A stretch of 5,583 nt of DNA, taken from positions 1 through 5,583 of the forward strand of contig CALAXC010000035.1 in NCBI GenBank assembly GCA_937894775.1, given 5' to 3'. How positions within the stretch are numbered: position 1 is the stretch's first letter; the number at the start of each line of letters is the position of its first letter. Positions 1 through 5,564 of the stretch are shown piece by piece. The notes under the pieces are model-generated. The model made no database searches and was not told the origin of the DNA. It saw nothing but the letters and a program-made list of their open reading frames with translations. The DNA comes from an uncultured Clostridia bacterium. Its GTDB lineage: Bacteria; Bacillota; Clostridia; Oscillospirales; CAG-272. Both the position numbers and the translations under genes were made by a program.

Positions 1-24
1 TAATGAGTTGGTGTAAATAATACA

Positions 25-66
25 AGCCTCCGATCCTTCATTTTGAAGGGATCGGAGGCTGTTTGA
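25..66 (+). terminator. Rho-independent terminator of a gene upstream of the window
   Basis: A 12-bp perfect stem (25-36 with 49-60, arms AGCCTCCGATCC and GGATCGGAGGCT) continues past one bulged G (48) into a 4-bp TTCA/TGAA extension with a TTT loop. It is followed by GTTTGATT, a short imperfect U-tract. The opposite strand has no good T-run, so it most likely ends a rightward transcript from a gene left of the window and insulates sigK from it. Confidence 0.75.
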
Positions 67-111
67 TTAGGTTTGGGAAATTGGACGAGCGGGTGGGAAT
101 AGGGTAGTAGC

Positions 112-118
112 GGAGGTG
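112..118 (+). promoter_or_regulatory. Ribosome binding site of sigK
   Basis: GGAGGTG lies 5 nt before the ATG at 124 and fixes that start. Between the terminator (ends about 66) and this site there are only about 45 bases, which must hold the promoter if sigK is monocistronic. I could not pick out a convincing SigE- or SigK-type -10/-35 pair there. Confidence 0.75.
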
Positions 119-123
119 AGGCG

Positions 124-462
124 ATGTTAACCGCCGTCTGGCTGATACTCAGCAATATGCTCTACTCCCTGCAGCTGCAATCCGGCAGCTTCCCCAAACC
201 CCTGACCGCCAAGGAAGAGCGCTACTACTTAGAAAAAGCCGCCCAGGGCGATCTGGAGGCCCGCAATGTACTCATCGAACGCAATCTGCGCCTGGTGGCC
301 CACATTATGAAGAAATACTACGCAGTCACATCGGATCAGGAGGACCTGATCTCCATCGGAACCATTGGACTGATCAAGGGGATTTCCACCTTCGATGCGT
401 CCAAAGGAGCAAGACTGGCCACCTATGCGGCCCGGTGTGTGGAAAATGCTATCCTATCATAA
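124..462 (+). pseudogene. sigK: RNA polymerase sporulation sigma factor SigK, N-terminal half, interrupted by element insertion
   Basis: SigK directs late mother-cell transcription during sporulation. What is seen: a hydrophobic N-terminus (residues 1-16) resembling the pro-sequence removed by SpoIVFB, then SFPKPL (22-27). Sigma region 2.1 follows at about 46-65 (ARNVLIERNLRLVAHIMKKY), region 2.2 at about 71-91 (DLISIGTIGLIKGI), and the start of 2.3/2.4 (LATYAARCVEN, 98-108). The open frame then ends after A-I-L-S. Family members are about 230-240 aa, so the rest of region 2.4 and all of regions 3 and 4 are missing. The break follows the Glu-Asn codons, where B. subtilis skin also splits sigK (CIENEIL there). 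The partner half should lie beyond the right end of the window. I call it an interrupted gene; it may be functional if the element excises during sporulation. This fragment alone would lack -35 recognition. Confidence 0.9.
442..458 (+). other. Left junction of the element with sigK (attL-like site)
   Basis: Codons match SigK up to GAA AAT at 442-447. The next codons are GCT ATC CTA, then TCA TAA, where SigK proteins normally read Glu-Ile/Val-Leu-Met and continue. Host identity therefore ends at about 448, or a few bases later if the element end mimics the ATC CT that follows. AATG at 445-448 resembles the AATGA core reported for B. subtilis skin. The exact crossover cannot be fixed without the right junction or an empty site. 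Confidence 0.65.
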
Positions 463-551
463 CGGCTTGTTTTGGAGCATACGGTGAAAAGCAAGCTCCC
501 TCCGATGAAAAATGGCGCGTATTTCGCCGTTTGGATAGCCATTCTTATTTA

Positions 552-1052
552 ATGGTACAGAGCATAATGGGAGAAGTCAAATTCGCTCCCTTGTTTATTC
601 ACAGTTTCCCGTTGCTTGCACCGCACCACTTGTTAGAATCCGAGAAATTCAATATCCGATTCTCTGACCCGTCAGAGATAACCGAGATTGCGGACAAGCT
701 CCGTTATCACAGATACCGAAAGGCACTCTTGCAAAGAGAGGTTGCGGACTACATAGGCGTTGACCGCAGCACTTATATCCACTATGAGGAATACGGGCGC
801 GACTACTACCCGTTAGATAACATGGAAAAACTTGCCGCCCTGTTCGGTGTCCCCGTAACGGAATTGCTTGATGATTTCAATATGTTCTTGTATAACGATC
901 AAGGCAAGCAGATACGCGAAAAGCGGGTAGCATTGAATATGACACAGCGCGAATACGCTGATATGCTCGGTGTTCATGTCGGTAATCTGAAAAAATGGGA
1001 ACAGAACAAAGTGCGTATTTTCAAAAGCACATGGGAACGTTTCTTCAAATAA
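552..1052 (+). CDS. Tandem XRE-type helix-turn-helix regulator, first gene inside the element
   Basis: This is a probable DNA-binding regulator of the element, 166 aa from the ATG at 552. Two helix-turn-helix units are visible. The first is at about residues 59-79 (LLQREVADYIGVDRSTYIHYE), followed by the XRE-like tail with LAALFGVPVTELLDDFN. The second is at about 130-150 (MTQREYADMLGVHVGNLKKWE), ending near the stop. I recall similar two-HTH proteins from Firmicutes mobile elements. The start is uncertain. The frame is open back through the junction to a GTG at 435 inside sigK, which cannot be the native start. ATG 552 and ATG 567 are the candidates, and neither has a good Shine-Dalgarno. 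Family resemblance around MGEVKFAPLF makes 567 quite possible. No promoter is obvious in 463-551, so sigK read-through may contribute. It probably forms an operon with the 81-aa gene 22 nt downstream. Targets are unknown. Confidence 0.8.
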   Translation: MVQSIMGEVKFAPLFIHSFPLLAPHHLLESEKFNIRFSDPSEITEIADKLRYHRYRKALLQREVADYIGVDRSTYIHYEEYGRDYYPLDNMEKLAALFGVPVTELLDDFNMFLYNDQGKQIREKRVALNMTQREYADMLGVHVGNLKKWEQNKVRIFKSTWERFFK

Positions 1053-1060
1053 GAGCGAAA

Positions 1061-1066
1061 AGGAGG
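1061..1066 (+). promoter_or_regulatory. Ribosome binding site deciding the 1075 start
   Basis: AGGAGG sits 8 nt before the ATG at 1075. An in-frame TTG at 1069 lies only 2 nt from it and is too close to serve, so translation starts at 1075. Confidence 0.85.
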
Positions 1067-1074
1067 ATTTGATT

Positions 1075-1320
1075 ATGAAAAAACTTGTTAGCTGTGCCTT
1101 TAACTTCGATACTGTCTGCGTGGAGCTGAAATTCTCAGACGGCAGTATGATAGCCATTGATACCATTGCCGTTGAAAATGAGGTTGCGCGGAATATGTAT
1201 GAACGGTCAGAACTTGACTACCTTATCTACAATGCACCGCTTGAATATGCCGACCTTATTTTGAACGGTGACCCCGAAACATATCTGAAAACAGTAACAG
1301 AATATAAGCCATTGGACTAA
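1075..1320 (+). CDS. Small DUF6061-like protein of unknown function
   Basis: This is an 81-aa acidic protein starting MKKLVSCAFNFDTVCVELKF and ending in LKTVTEYKPLD. I recognise it as the DUF6061 type: small proteins encoded on Firmicutes mobile elements, often near regulators and mobilization genes, with no known activity. The central stretch SMIAIDTIAVENEVARNMYE and the following ERSELDYLIYN look like the conserved core. There is no signal peptide, membrane segment or nucleic-acid-binding motif. It follows the double-XRE gene by 22 nt with its own strong AGGAGG, so the two are probably co-transcribed and end at the hairpin at 1327. A partner or accessory role to the regulator is inference from position only. 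Confidence 0.8.
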   Translation: MKKLVSCAFNFDTVCVELKFSDGSMIAIDTIAVENEVARNMYERSELDYLIYNAPLEYADLILNGDPETYLKTVTEYKPLD

Positions 1321-1326
1321 AACAAA

Positions 1327-1375
1327 AAACAGGCAAGGCAGATCACCCACAAAAGGGCGTCTGCCTTGCCTGTTT
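1327..1375 (-). terminator. Strong hairpin terminator between convergent operons
   Basis: A perfect 16-bp stem (1327-1342 AAACAGGCAAGGCAGA with 1360-1375 TCTGCCTTGCCTGTTT) encloses a 17-nt loop in which CCC (1346-1348) can also pair with GGG (1355-1357). Read leftward it is followed by a six-T run (complement of the A-run 1324-1329), so it is best as the terminator of the leftward mob/rep operon. Read rightward the tail is TTTCAATTTATT, weaker but probably adequate for the DUF6061 transcript, giving two-way function. Confidence 0.85.
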
Positions 1376-1379
1376 CAAT

Positions 1380-1583
1380 TTATTCAGCGTTTCTTTTTTT
1401 ATCTTCCTCGCAACCGTCAAGCACGTTCTTTACGATTGCGTCAATCAATTCTAACTTTTGCTCCGTGGGGCAATTCAGCTTTCTTATGCGTTGAGAAACA
1501 TATTGAGCATGGAATTTTGCCACGCGCTTATCAAGCATTGCCTGCTTTTCGGGTGTTTCGGGATAATGGATAATTATTTCGAT
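1380..1583 (-). CDS. Small hypothetical protein lacking a canonical start codon, last gene of the mob/rep operon
   Basis: The frame is open from a TAG at 1607-1605 down to TAA at 1382-1380. It would encode IEIIIHYPETPEKQAMLD, then KRVAKFHAQYVSQRIRKLN, CPTEQKLELIDAIVKNV and a charged tail ending KKRNAE. It looks like real protein: a short beta-strand-like start, then amphipathic helices. It follows the DnaC-like gene by 68 nt in the same direction. An AAAGGGGG ribosome binding site (1598-1591) ends 7 nt before codon ATC (1583-1581). No ATG, GTG or TTG occurs upstream of the internal ATG at 1538, which would remove the first 15 residues. Either ATC (or nearby ATA/ATT) initiates, or a former ATG was mutated and the gene is decaying. 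The Shine-Dalgarno spacing favours 1583. No function can be assigned. Confidence 0.5.
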   Translation of the reverse strand: MEIIIHYPETPEKQAMLDKRVAKFHAQYVSQRIRKLNCPTEQKLELIDAIVKNVLDGCEEDKKRNAE

Positions 1584-1590
1584 AGCTGTT

Positions 1591-1598
1591 CCCCCTTT
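1591..1598 (-). promoter_or_regulatory. Ribosome binding site without a canonical start codon
   Basis: On the minus strand AAAGGGGG is followed by AACAGCT and then ATC GAA ATA ATT ATC. The 7-nt spacing points to ATC at 1583 as the intended initiation codon, where ATG would be expected. Confidence 0.5.
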
Positions 1599-1651
1599 CG
1601 TGGGCTACAAGATATTTCAGTTTATGCGGATAGACTTGTCTGATATGAATA

Positions 1652-2503
1652 TCAGAGGTTGAGGATTTGAGCCGCTTTTTTGAGATTTTCGGCTGCGTTG
1701 CCCTTGCGGAAGTTCTCACCGTCAAAGAGGACGGGAACACATACTTCCAAAATGCGGTCATAAATGCGCCGGTCATCAAGGTCGGTTGCTTTCTGCATAA
1801 CAGACAGCGCAATATTGGTTGTGATGATCATGGGCTTTCGGGAGAGCAGGCGGCGGTTGATTATATCGAACACGCGCTCCTTGCCGTAGCTTGTATTTCG
1901 CTCGGCTCCCAGATCGTCAAGAATGAGTAAATCGGGGCGCGTGAGCCGTTTTAAGTAGCTGTCGCGGTCTGCTCCGAAGTTCCCCTGCATACGGTTGACT
2001 ACATCGGTCATATCGACATAGAGAACGGAAATCATACGGTCAATCAGAGCGTTTGCTATACACCCTGCAGCGTAGGATTTTCCTGTGCCGACATTACCGA
2101 ACAGCAGCAGTCCGATACCCTCACGGCTGAAATCGTCCCATTTCTCGGCGTATTCTTTGGCTTTGGTAAGCTGCTTTGTCATAACAGGCGCATTATCGAA
2201 ACGCCACGCAGCGGCAGGAATATCGCTGAACGCTTCGGAGCGCAAGAGGTTGATGTGATTGATACGGTTAAACTCTCGCTGTTCTGCTTCGCGCCGTTCT
2301 CTTTCCTCGGCGGCACACTTGCAATCGGTTGGGTGGCGGTCAATCCCGTTAAAACGGTGCTTTTCTGCGAAGTACGCTTCCTTTGGCGTATGGCACTTGC
2401 CACAGTATTTCAGCCCATCATCGGGGTTGATGTAGTCATCGGGCGCGGTGGTCGCCGTGTCAGCGGTATCAATGACAGCAGACAAAATAGGGGCAATATT
2501 CAT
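1652..2503 (-). CDS. DnaC-like AAA+ ATPase, probable replicative helicase loader of the element
   Basis: This is a 283-aa ATP-binding protein of the DnaC/IstB/phage-loader type, expected to deliver the replicative helicase to the origin opened by the neighbouring initiator. From the Met at 2503, an N-terminal Cys cluster (C34xxC37 and C61xC63) may bind zinc. A charged helix follows (about 64-80, EERERREAEQREF). The AAA+ core has Walker A GNVGTGKS at 136-143, Walker B LLILDDLGAE from 192, sensor-1-like TTN at 228-230, and DDRRIYDRI at about 243-251 supplying the likely arginine finger. The start is ATG 2503: AAGGAG at 2516-2511 is 7 nt away, and the upstream TTG at 2509 touches the site. The ATG overlaps the rep stop codon as ATGA (2503-2500), indicating translational coupling. 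IstB is a possible confusion, but there is no IstA-type transposase next to it; rep linkage favours replication. Confidence 0.88.
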   Translation of the reverse strand: MNIAPILSAVIDTADTATTAPDDYINPDDGLKYCGKCHTPKEAYFAEKHRFNGIDRHPTDCKCAAEERERREAEQREFNRINHINLLRSEAFSDIPAAAWRFDNAPVMTKQLTKAKEYAEKWDDFSREGIGLLLFGNVGTGKSYAAGCIANALIDRMISVLYVDMTDVVNRMQGNFGADRDSYLKRLTRPDLLILDDLGAERNTSYGKERVFDIINRRLLSRKPMIITTNIALSVMQKATDLDDRRIYDRILEVCVPVLFDGENFRKGNAAENLKKAAQILNL

Positions 2504-3207
2504 AGGCAATCTCCTTTATCTGTGTATTCGGAATCGTAGTTCCTGCCGGGCTTCGGTTTGTTATCCTCGTCAAGCCATTTTCGGATCGTGGCGTAATGGT
2601 TGGCGTAGTGTTTGCCGTTGACCTCCATATACGCGGATAGTTTTTCGATATAGGCTGTGTATTGGTCGGGATAATCAGCTTCAAGCGCGGCAAGTTGTTT
2701 TTCAGAGAGAAAAACATTTTGATACTGACCGTATCGGCGGCGTATCTCTCCTTTTTCTGTCTGACTTATATCTGTATAATTCTTATCAGTATTACTTGTG
2801 GGCAGATTTTGCCCCATACAAGGTGAAGTTTCCTGCACTTCCATAGGGCAAATATTTCCCTCCGGTGGTGAAGAAATCTGCACCCCATCGGGCAGATGCA
2901 GGAATATGCGGTTGGCTCTGTTCCAACCTTGCCGGACACGGGTAATCAGCCCTGCATTTTGAAGTTCATTCAGCGCAGTTTTCACTGTCCTCTCACTCCT
3001 GTTAAGGTCATCTGCCATCTGCTTTATCGTGTAAATGACATACACGTTTCCGTCCTCGGATACCCAACCCGATTTTTGAGAAAGCAAGGTGCGGTTAAGC
3101 AGCAGCCCATAGAGCAGCTTCGCATTGATCGAATGTTCGCTTGCGATCATAAACCGTGGCAAGGGTATGAACGGCGGGAGTGGAGTGTTTTTCTTAAAAA
3201 ATATCAT
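2500..3207 (-). CDS. Replication initiator protein, RepA_N type
   Basis: This is a 235-aa initiator expected to bind the element's origin and start replication of the excised form. The N-terminal part (about 13-105) shows the RepA_N pattern: FIPLPRFMIASEHSINAKLLYGLLLNR at 13-39, GWVSEDGNVYVIYT at 47-60, then a winged-helix-like segment IKQMADDLNRSERTVKTALNEL at 61-82 ending GLITRVRQG. A Ser/Pro/Thr/Asn-rich linker (about 110-152) leads to a C-terminal module (about 158-213, YGQYQNVFLSEKQ ... YANHYATIRKWLDED). That module resembles the C-terminal domain of phage replisome organisers, which contacts the helicase loader. The start ATG 3207 has AGGAAG upstream. It overlaps the DnaC-like gene by 4 bp and lies 30 nt after the Cys-rich gene. 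No iteron-like origin is visible nearby; in RepA_N systems the origin is often inside the rep gene, possibly in the linker. Confidence 0.85.
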   Translation of the reverse strand: MIFFKKNTPLPPFIPLPRFMIASEHSINAKLLYGLLLNRTLLSQKSGWVSEDGNVYVIYTIKQMADDLNRSERTVKTALNELQNAGLITRVRQGWNRANRIFLHLPDGVQISSPPEGNICPMEVQETSPCMGQNLPTSNTDKNYTDISQTEKGEIRRRYGQYQNVFLSEKQLAALEADYPDQYTAYIEKLSAYMEVNGKHYANHYATIRKWLDEDNKPKPGRNYDSEYTDKGDCL

Positions 3208-3237
3208 TCATCACTTCCTTTCAGCGCGGCGTGTGAG

Positions 3238-3453
3238 CTATGGCGGCTCGTCCGATGGTGAACGAGGAAGTGGTGCGCTGTGTACTTCTTTTGAGCGTTT
3301 GGAGCAGTAGTGCGGACACTCAATCACAAGGGTGCGGTGGCTCTGCTTGCAATCGTGGACGCATTTGCGGCAAAGTTCGTTATAGGTGATACGGTTGCGG
3401 TCATTCAAGAAAAATGCCCATTCCTGTTTTCTCTTTTTACTCATTCGTGGCAT
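3238..3453 (-). CDS. Small Cys-rich basic protein between relaxase and rep, possible zinc-binding
   Basis: This 71-aa protein begins MPRMSKKRKQEWAFFLNDRN. It carries five cysteines at 28, 31, 35, 46 and 50 in the pattern CxxCxxxC-x10-CxxxC, plus a His at 48. The tail is Pro/Ser-rich. The Cys spacing and the basic N-terminus suggest a small metal-binding, perhaps nucleic-acid-binding, protein. I recall comparable proteins at this position in related Firmicutes mobilizable elements but know no function. AAAGGAG (3467-3461) lies 7 nt before ATG 3453; the internal ATG at 3444 is the alternative. It sits 25 nt after the relaxase stop and 30 nt before rep, firmly inside the operon. It could also be a regulator of rep or an accessory relaxosome protein; both are guesses. 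Confidence 0.75.
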   Translation of the reverse strand: MPRMSKKRKQEWAFFLNDRNRITYNELCRKCVHDCKQSHRTLVIECPHYCSKRSKEVHSAPLPRSPSDEPP

Positions 3454-3478
3454 TGGTTAGCTCCTTTCTGCGGGGCGG

Positions 3479-5101
3479 TTATATCGTGTGTTCGTGCTTC
3501 TTGGATTTGTCGGGTGTAGGCTCGCCGTGAAGTTCAGCCAAATTGTGCTGAATGGTGGCAAGTTCCTTATGACGGGCTTTCGCTTCGTTGTAGGCGTTAT
3601 AGGCGGCGTTTTTTTCTGCTATGAGCCGTTCGATTTCGCTTTGTATTTCTTTGCGTGTGGGTAGTTTGGTGATGCCCTGCTGTTTGAAATAGCGGATAGC
3701 CGATTCATAAAGGGTAAAATCACCGTGATTTTTTTCTTTGTAGTCGGCGCGGTCTTTTTCCTTTTTGATGTTTTTTATTGCCTTGCATACGTCTTTGGTC
3801 TTGATGTATTTCGCCAACCAATCTTGGAGCGTTTTCTGTTCCTCGATTTTCGCGTCAAAAGCTTTCAGCGCGGCGCGGGTAGTCTGCAAATCCGTTTGGG
3901 CGGTGGCAAGTGCCGCGTCAAATTCCTCTTGTGAGCTAAAGCCCGTGTCCATAAGAAATTTGGCTTTTGCCATTTGTTTGAGGTTGTGGACGCTTGCCCA
4001 TCGTCCAAGAGCTGCGCTTTCTGCGCGTTTGGCTTCAATATCCACGGTGCGCTGTATGCCGTTGTTTTGAACGATGGCTTGCTTTTCGTTGAGCCGTTCT
4101 ATCACGCTACGCTTGGGTGCGTTTTTATCGCTTTTGAGTGCTGCGGCGCGTTCCTCGACAACCCTGTGCGCGTTCTGCTCCAAACGAGCAAGAACGGCAG
4201 CGCGGTCAAAATCATCACCTAACTTTCGCGCTGTGATAGGCTTGGTGCGGTCGGGGGTGAGATAGGACAAACGCCCTCGGCTCTCTTTAACGGTTATTCC
4301 TTGCTGTAAAAGCAGTGTGGAAAATTGCTCAAAAGTGGTTGAATCATCAAGTGCCGCTCGTAGCTGTTGCCGTAGCTTTTCCTTGTCAGTTTCAAATTTT
4401 GTGGTGCGCGGTGTCAGTCCTGCGGCGGTGATTTCTGCGTTTCGCTCGTCAAGTTCGGCTTGTCCTTTTTTCTGCGCCCAATACTCGCGCTCGGTAACGC
4501 GGTTTGCGCTGCCGTGGAGCAGATCAATCTGATAGAGGTTTTCGCGGTGGCACATTTCCATCACTTCGGATTTGAAATATTCCATAGCCGCGTCCGTACA
4601 CCGGTGCTTGCACCCCTGCCGTGTATCAGCGGGTCTGTCCATATACGGGAGCAAGGGAACTTCCTCTATTCGCAAAGAATTGATTACGATGTGAACGTGG
4701 ATATTGCCGCTGTGGTTATGACCATCGGGGTGGGTGCAGACAAGTGCTTGGTGGCCGCGAAAATGGTTTTTACAAAATTCCTCGCCCAACTGCTGTGCGC
4801 GGTCAATGGTCAATCCGTTGTCTGTGCTGTCCCGCGGGTCAAAGGAAATGATGTAGTGGTGGCTTTTCACATCTTCGCGTTTTTGGTTTTTGCCGTAGCG
4901 GAGATTTGCCCGCATACAGGCAATAGCGAAATCTTCCTCGCCACAGCCAATCGTGGCAATTCTGAAATTCTCGCGTGGTATGAGCCGCCCGTTTTCATCA
5001 AGCGTGGGCTTCATGGAAAACTCATCGTGGGCAAAGGTCAGATATTTTTCGGCTGCGCCGTAATCAGCATTTTTAGAGCTGATATGTTTGAACGTAGCCA
5101 T
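3479..5101 (-). CDS. Relaxase / mobilization nuclease (MOBP-type, PF03432-like)
   Basis: This 540-aa enzyme would nick oriT, stay bound to the 5' end through a tyrosine, and lead the strand through a helper type IV secretion channel. The nuclease domain fills about residues 1-200. The N-terminal segment IKxKNxDY-like KHISSKNADYGAAEKYL contains Tyr14 and Tyr20 as candidate catalytic tyrosines. YGKNQKREDVKSHHYIISFDPRD follows at about 69-91. The metal-binding histidine motif is THPDGHNHSGNIHVHIVINS (123-142), with H128, H130, H135 and H137. The remainder is helical and charged with probable coiled coil (about 405-450 and 490-530). Length and motifs appear intact, with no frameshift. ATG 5101 overlaps the end of mobC by 29 bp, with AGGTG (5112-5108) 6 nt upstream; such overlap is usual for mobC-relaxase pairs. 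No coupling protein or mating-pair genes are visible, so transfer would depend on another conjugative element. Confidence 0.92.
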   Translation of the reverse strand: MATFKHISSKNADYGAAEKYLTFAHDEFSMKPTLDENGRLIPRENFRIATIGCGEEDFAIACMRANLRYGKNQKREDVKSHHYIISFDPRDSTDNGLTIDRAQQLGEEFCKNHFRGHQALVCTHPDGHNHSGNIHVHIVINSLRIEEVPLLPYMDRPADTRQGCKHRCTDAAMEYFKSEVMEMCHRENLYQIDLLHGSANRVTEREYWAQKKGQAELDERNAEITAAGLTPRTTKFETDKEKLRQQLRAALDDSTTFEQFSTLLLQQGITVKESRGRLSYLTPDRTKPITARKLGDDFDRAAVLARLEQNAHRVVEERAAALKSDKNAPKRSVIERLNEKQAIVQNNGIQRTVDIEAKRAESAALGRWASVHNLKQMAKAKFLMDTGFSSQEEFDAALATAQTDLQTTRAALKAFDAKIEEQKTLQDWLAKYIKTKDVCKAIKNIKKEKDRADYKEKNHGDFTLYESAIRYFKQQGITKLPTRKEIQSEIERLIAEKNAAYNAYNEAKARHKELATIQHNLAELHGEPTPDKSKKHEHTI

Positions 5102-5471
5102 TCAGTTCACCTACCTTTTGCAAGACTTCATATTTCAGCGCGGCGAGATCTGAAGCGACAGCGGTTATCTCGTCGGCAAGCTGTGGGTATGGGTGTTGCC
5201 ATTCGTTCAGCGTCCGCGCGATCTGATTGATGTTACTGCCGATCTTGCCATACTCGGCAACGAGCTTACCGAGCGTTTCAAGCACCTTGTCATTGACGGG
5301 GTTGACGCGGATGATCGGTTTGACAACCGCGCCGTCAATGGCTTGTCGGATAAATTCGGATTGGCTCATTTCGTAATTTTTCATTCGCTCCAAAAAGAAG
5401 CTGTGTTCTTCCTCGGTCAAGCGGGTCTTGACTACGAAAGTGCGTTTGGGTGTGTTGTACGTTTTTGACAT
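5073..5471 (-). CDS. mobC: Relaxosome accessory protein MobC
   Basis: This 132-aa protein would bind oriT and help the relaxase open and nick it. The N-terminal residues 10-45 (RTFVVKTRLTEEEHSFFLERM, then SQSEFIRQAI) form a ribbon-helix-helix DNA-binding pattern. The C-terminal half carries the MobC hallmark GSNINQIARTLN at 78-89, followed by a long amphipathic helix ending GYVQTYQL. Start choice: AAAGGAG at 5486-5480 is 8 nt before ATG 5471 but only 2 nt before ATG 5477, and a GTG at 5489 precedes the site, so 5471 is preferred. It is the first gene of the leftward operon. RHH proteins of this family often repress their own promoter. The direct repeats just upstream (5484-5501 and 5547-5564) are candidate binding sites. 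Confidence 0.88.
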   Translation of the reverse strand: MSKTYNTPKRTFVVKTRLTEEEHSFFLERMKNYEMSQSEFIRQAIDGAVVKPIIRVNPVNDKVLETLGKLVAEYGKIGSNINQIARTLNEWQHPYPQLADEITAVASDLAALKYEVLQKVGELNGYVQTYQL

Positions 5472-5483
5472 GGGCATAACTCC

Positions 5484-5501
5484 TTTCACTTACCATCTTT
5501 T
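5484..5501 (-). repeat. 18-bp direct repeat, copy 1 (overlaps the mobC ribosome binding site)
   Basis: On the minus strand this reads AAAAGATGGTAAGTGAAA. It matches the copy at 5547-5564 at 16 of 18 positions. It overlaps the first bases of the AAAGGAG site for mobC, so a protein bound here could block translation or transcription of the operon. Confidence 0.6.
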
Positions 5502-5546
5502 TTGAGGCTGTTTTTTAGGGTGTTTTTGAAAATCAGAAAAAATATT

Positions 5547-5564
5547 TTTCGCTTATCATCTTTT
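5547..5564 (-). repeat. 18-bp direct repeat, copy 2
   Basis: On the minus strand this reads AAAAGATGATAAGCGAAA, in the same orientation as the copy at 5484-5501 and offset by 63 bp, close to six helical turns. The two differences are both transitions. It is a candidate MobC/relaxosome or repressor site. Confidence 0.6.

Noticed and set aside
67..111. Promoter for sigK
   Set aside because: No convincing SigE- or SigK-type -10/-35 pair could be recognised in this G-rich stretch.
510..532. Hairpin AAATGGCG / CGCCGTTT after the junction
   Set aside because: It has an 8-bp stem with a non-Watson-Crick position and a 7-nt loop, and GGATAG follows instead of a T-run. It is too weak to call a terminator or an att arm.
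435..551. Upstream extension of the XRE gene from GTG at 435
   Set aside because: This start lies inside sigK in another frame and crosses the insertion junction, so it cannot be native. The frame is open by chance.
553..633. Minus-strand 26-codon frame ending SEFDFSHYALYH
   Set aside because: It looks protein-like at the end, but it is very short, has no ribosome binding site, and lies antisense to the N-terminus of the XRE gene.
813..1166. Leftward 117-aa open frame
   Set aside because: It is antisense to the double-XRE gene and the DUF6061-like gene, with no recognisable features.
1531..1812. Leftward 93-aa open frame
   Set aside because: Its first two thirds are an out-of-frame reading of the DnaC-like gene, and its end is an out-of-frame reading of the 1380-1583 gene.
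4460..5230. Rightward 256-aa open frame
   Set aside because: It is antisense to the relaxase and the end of mobC, whose motifs are clear. It shows no domain pattern and no ribosome binding site, so it is a codon-bias shadow.
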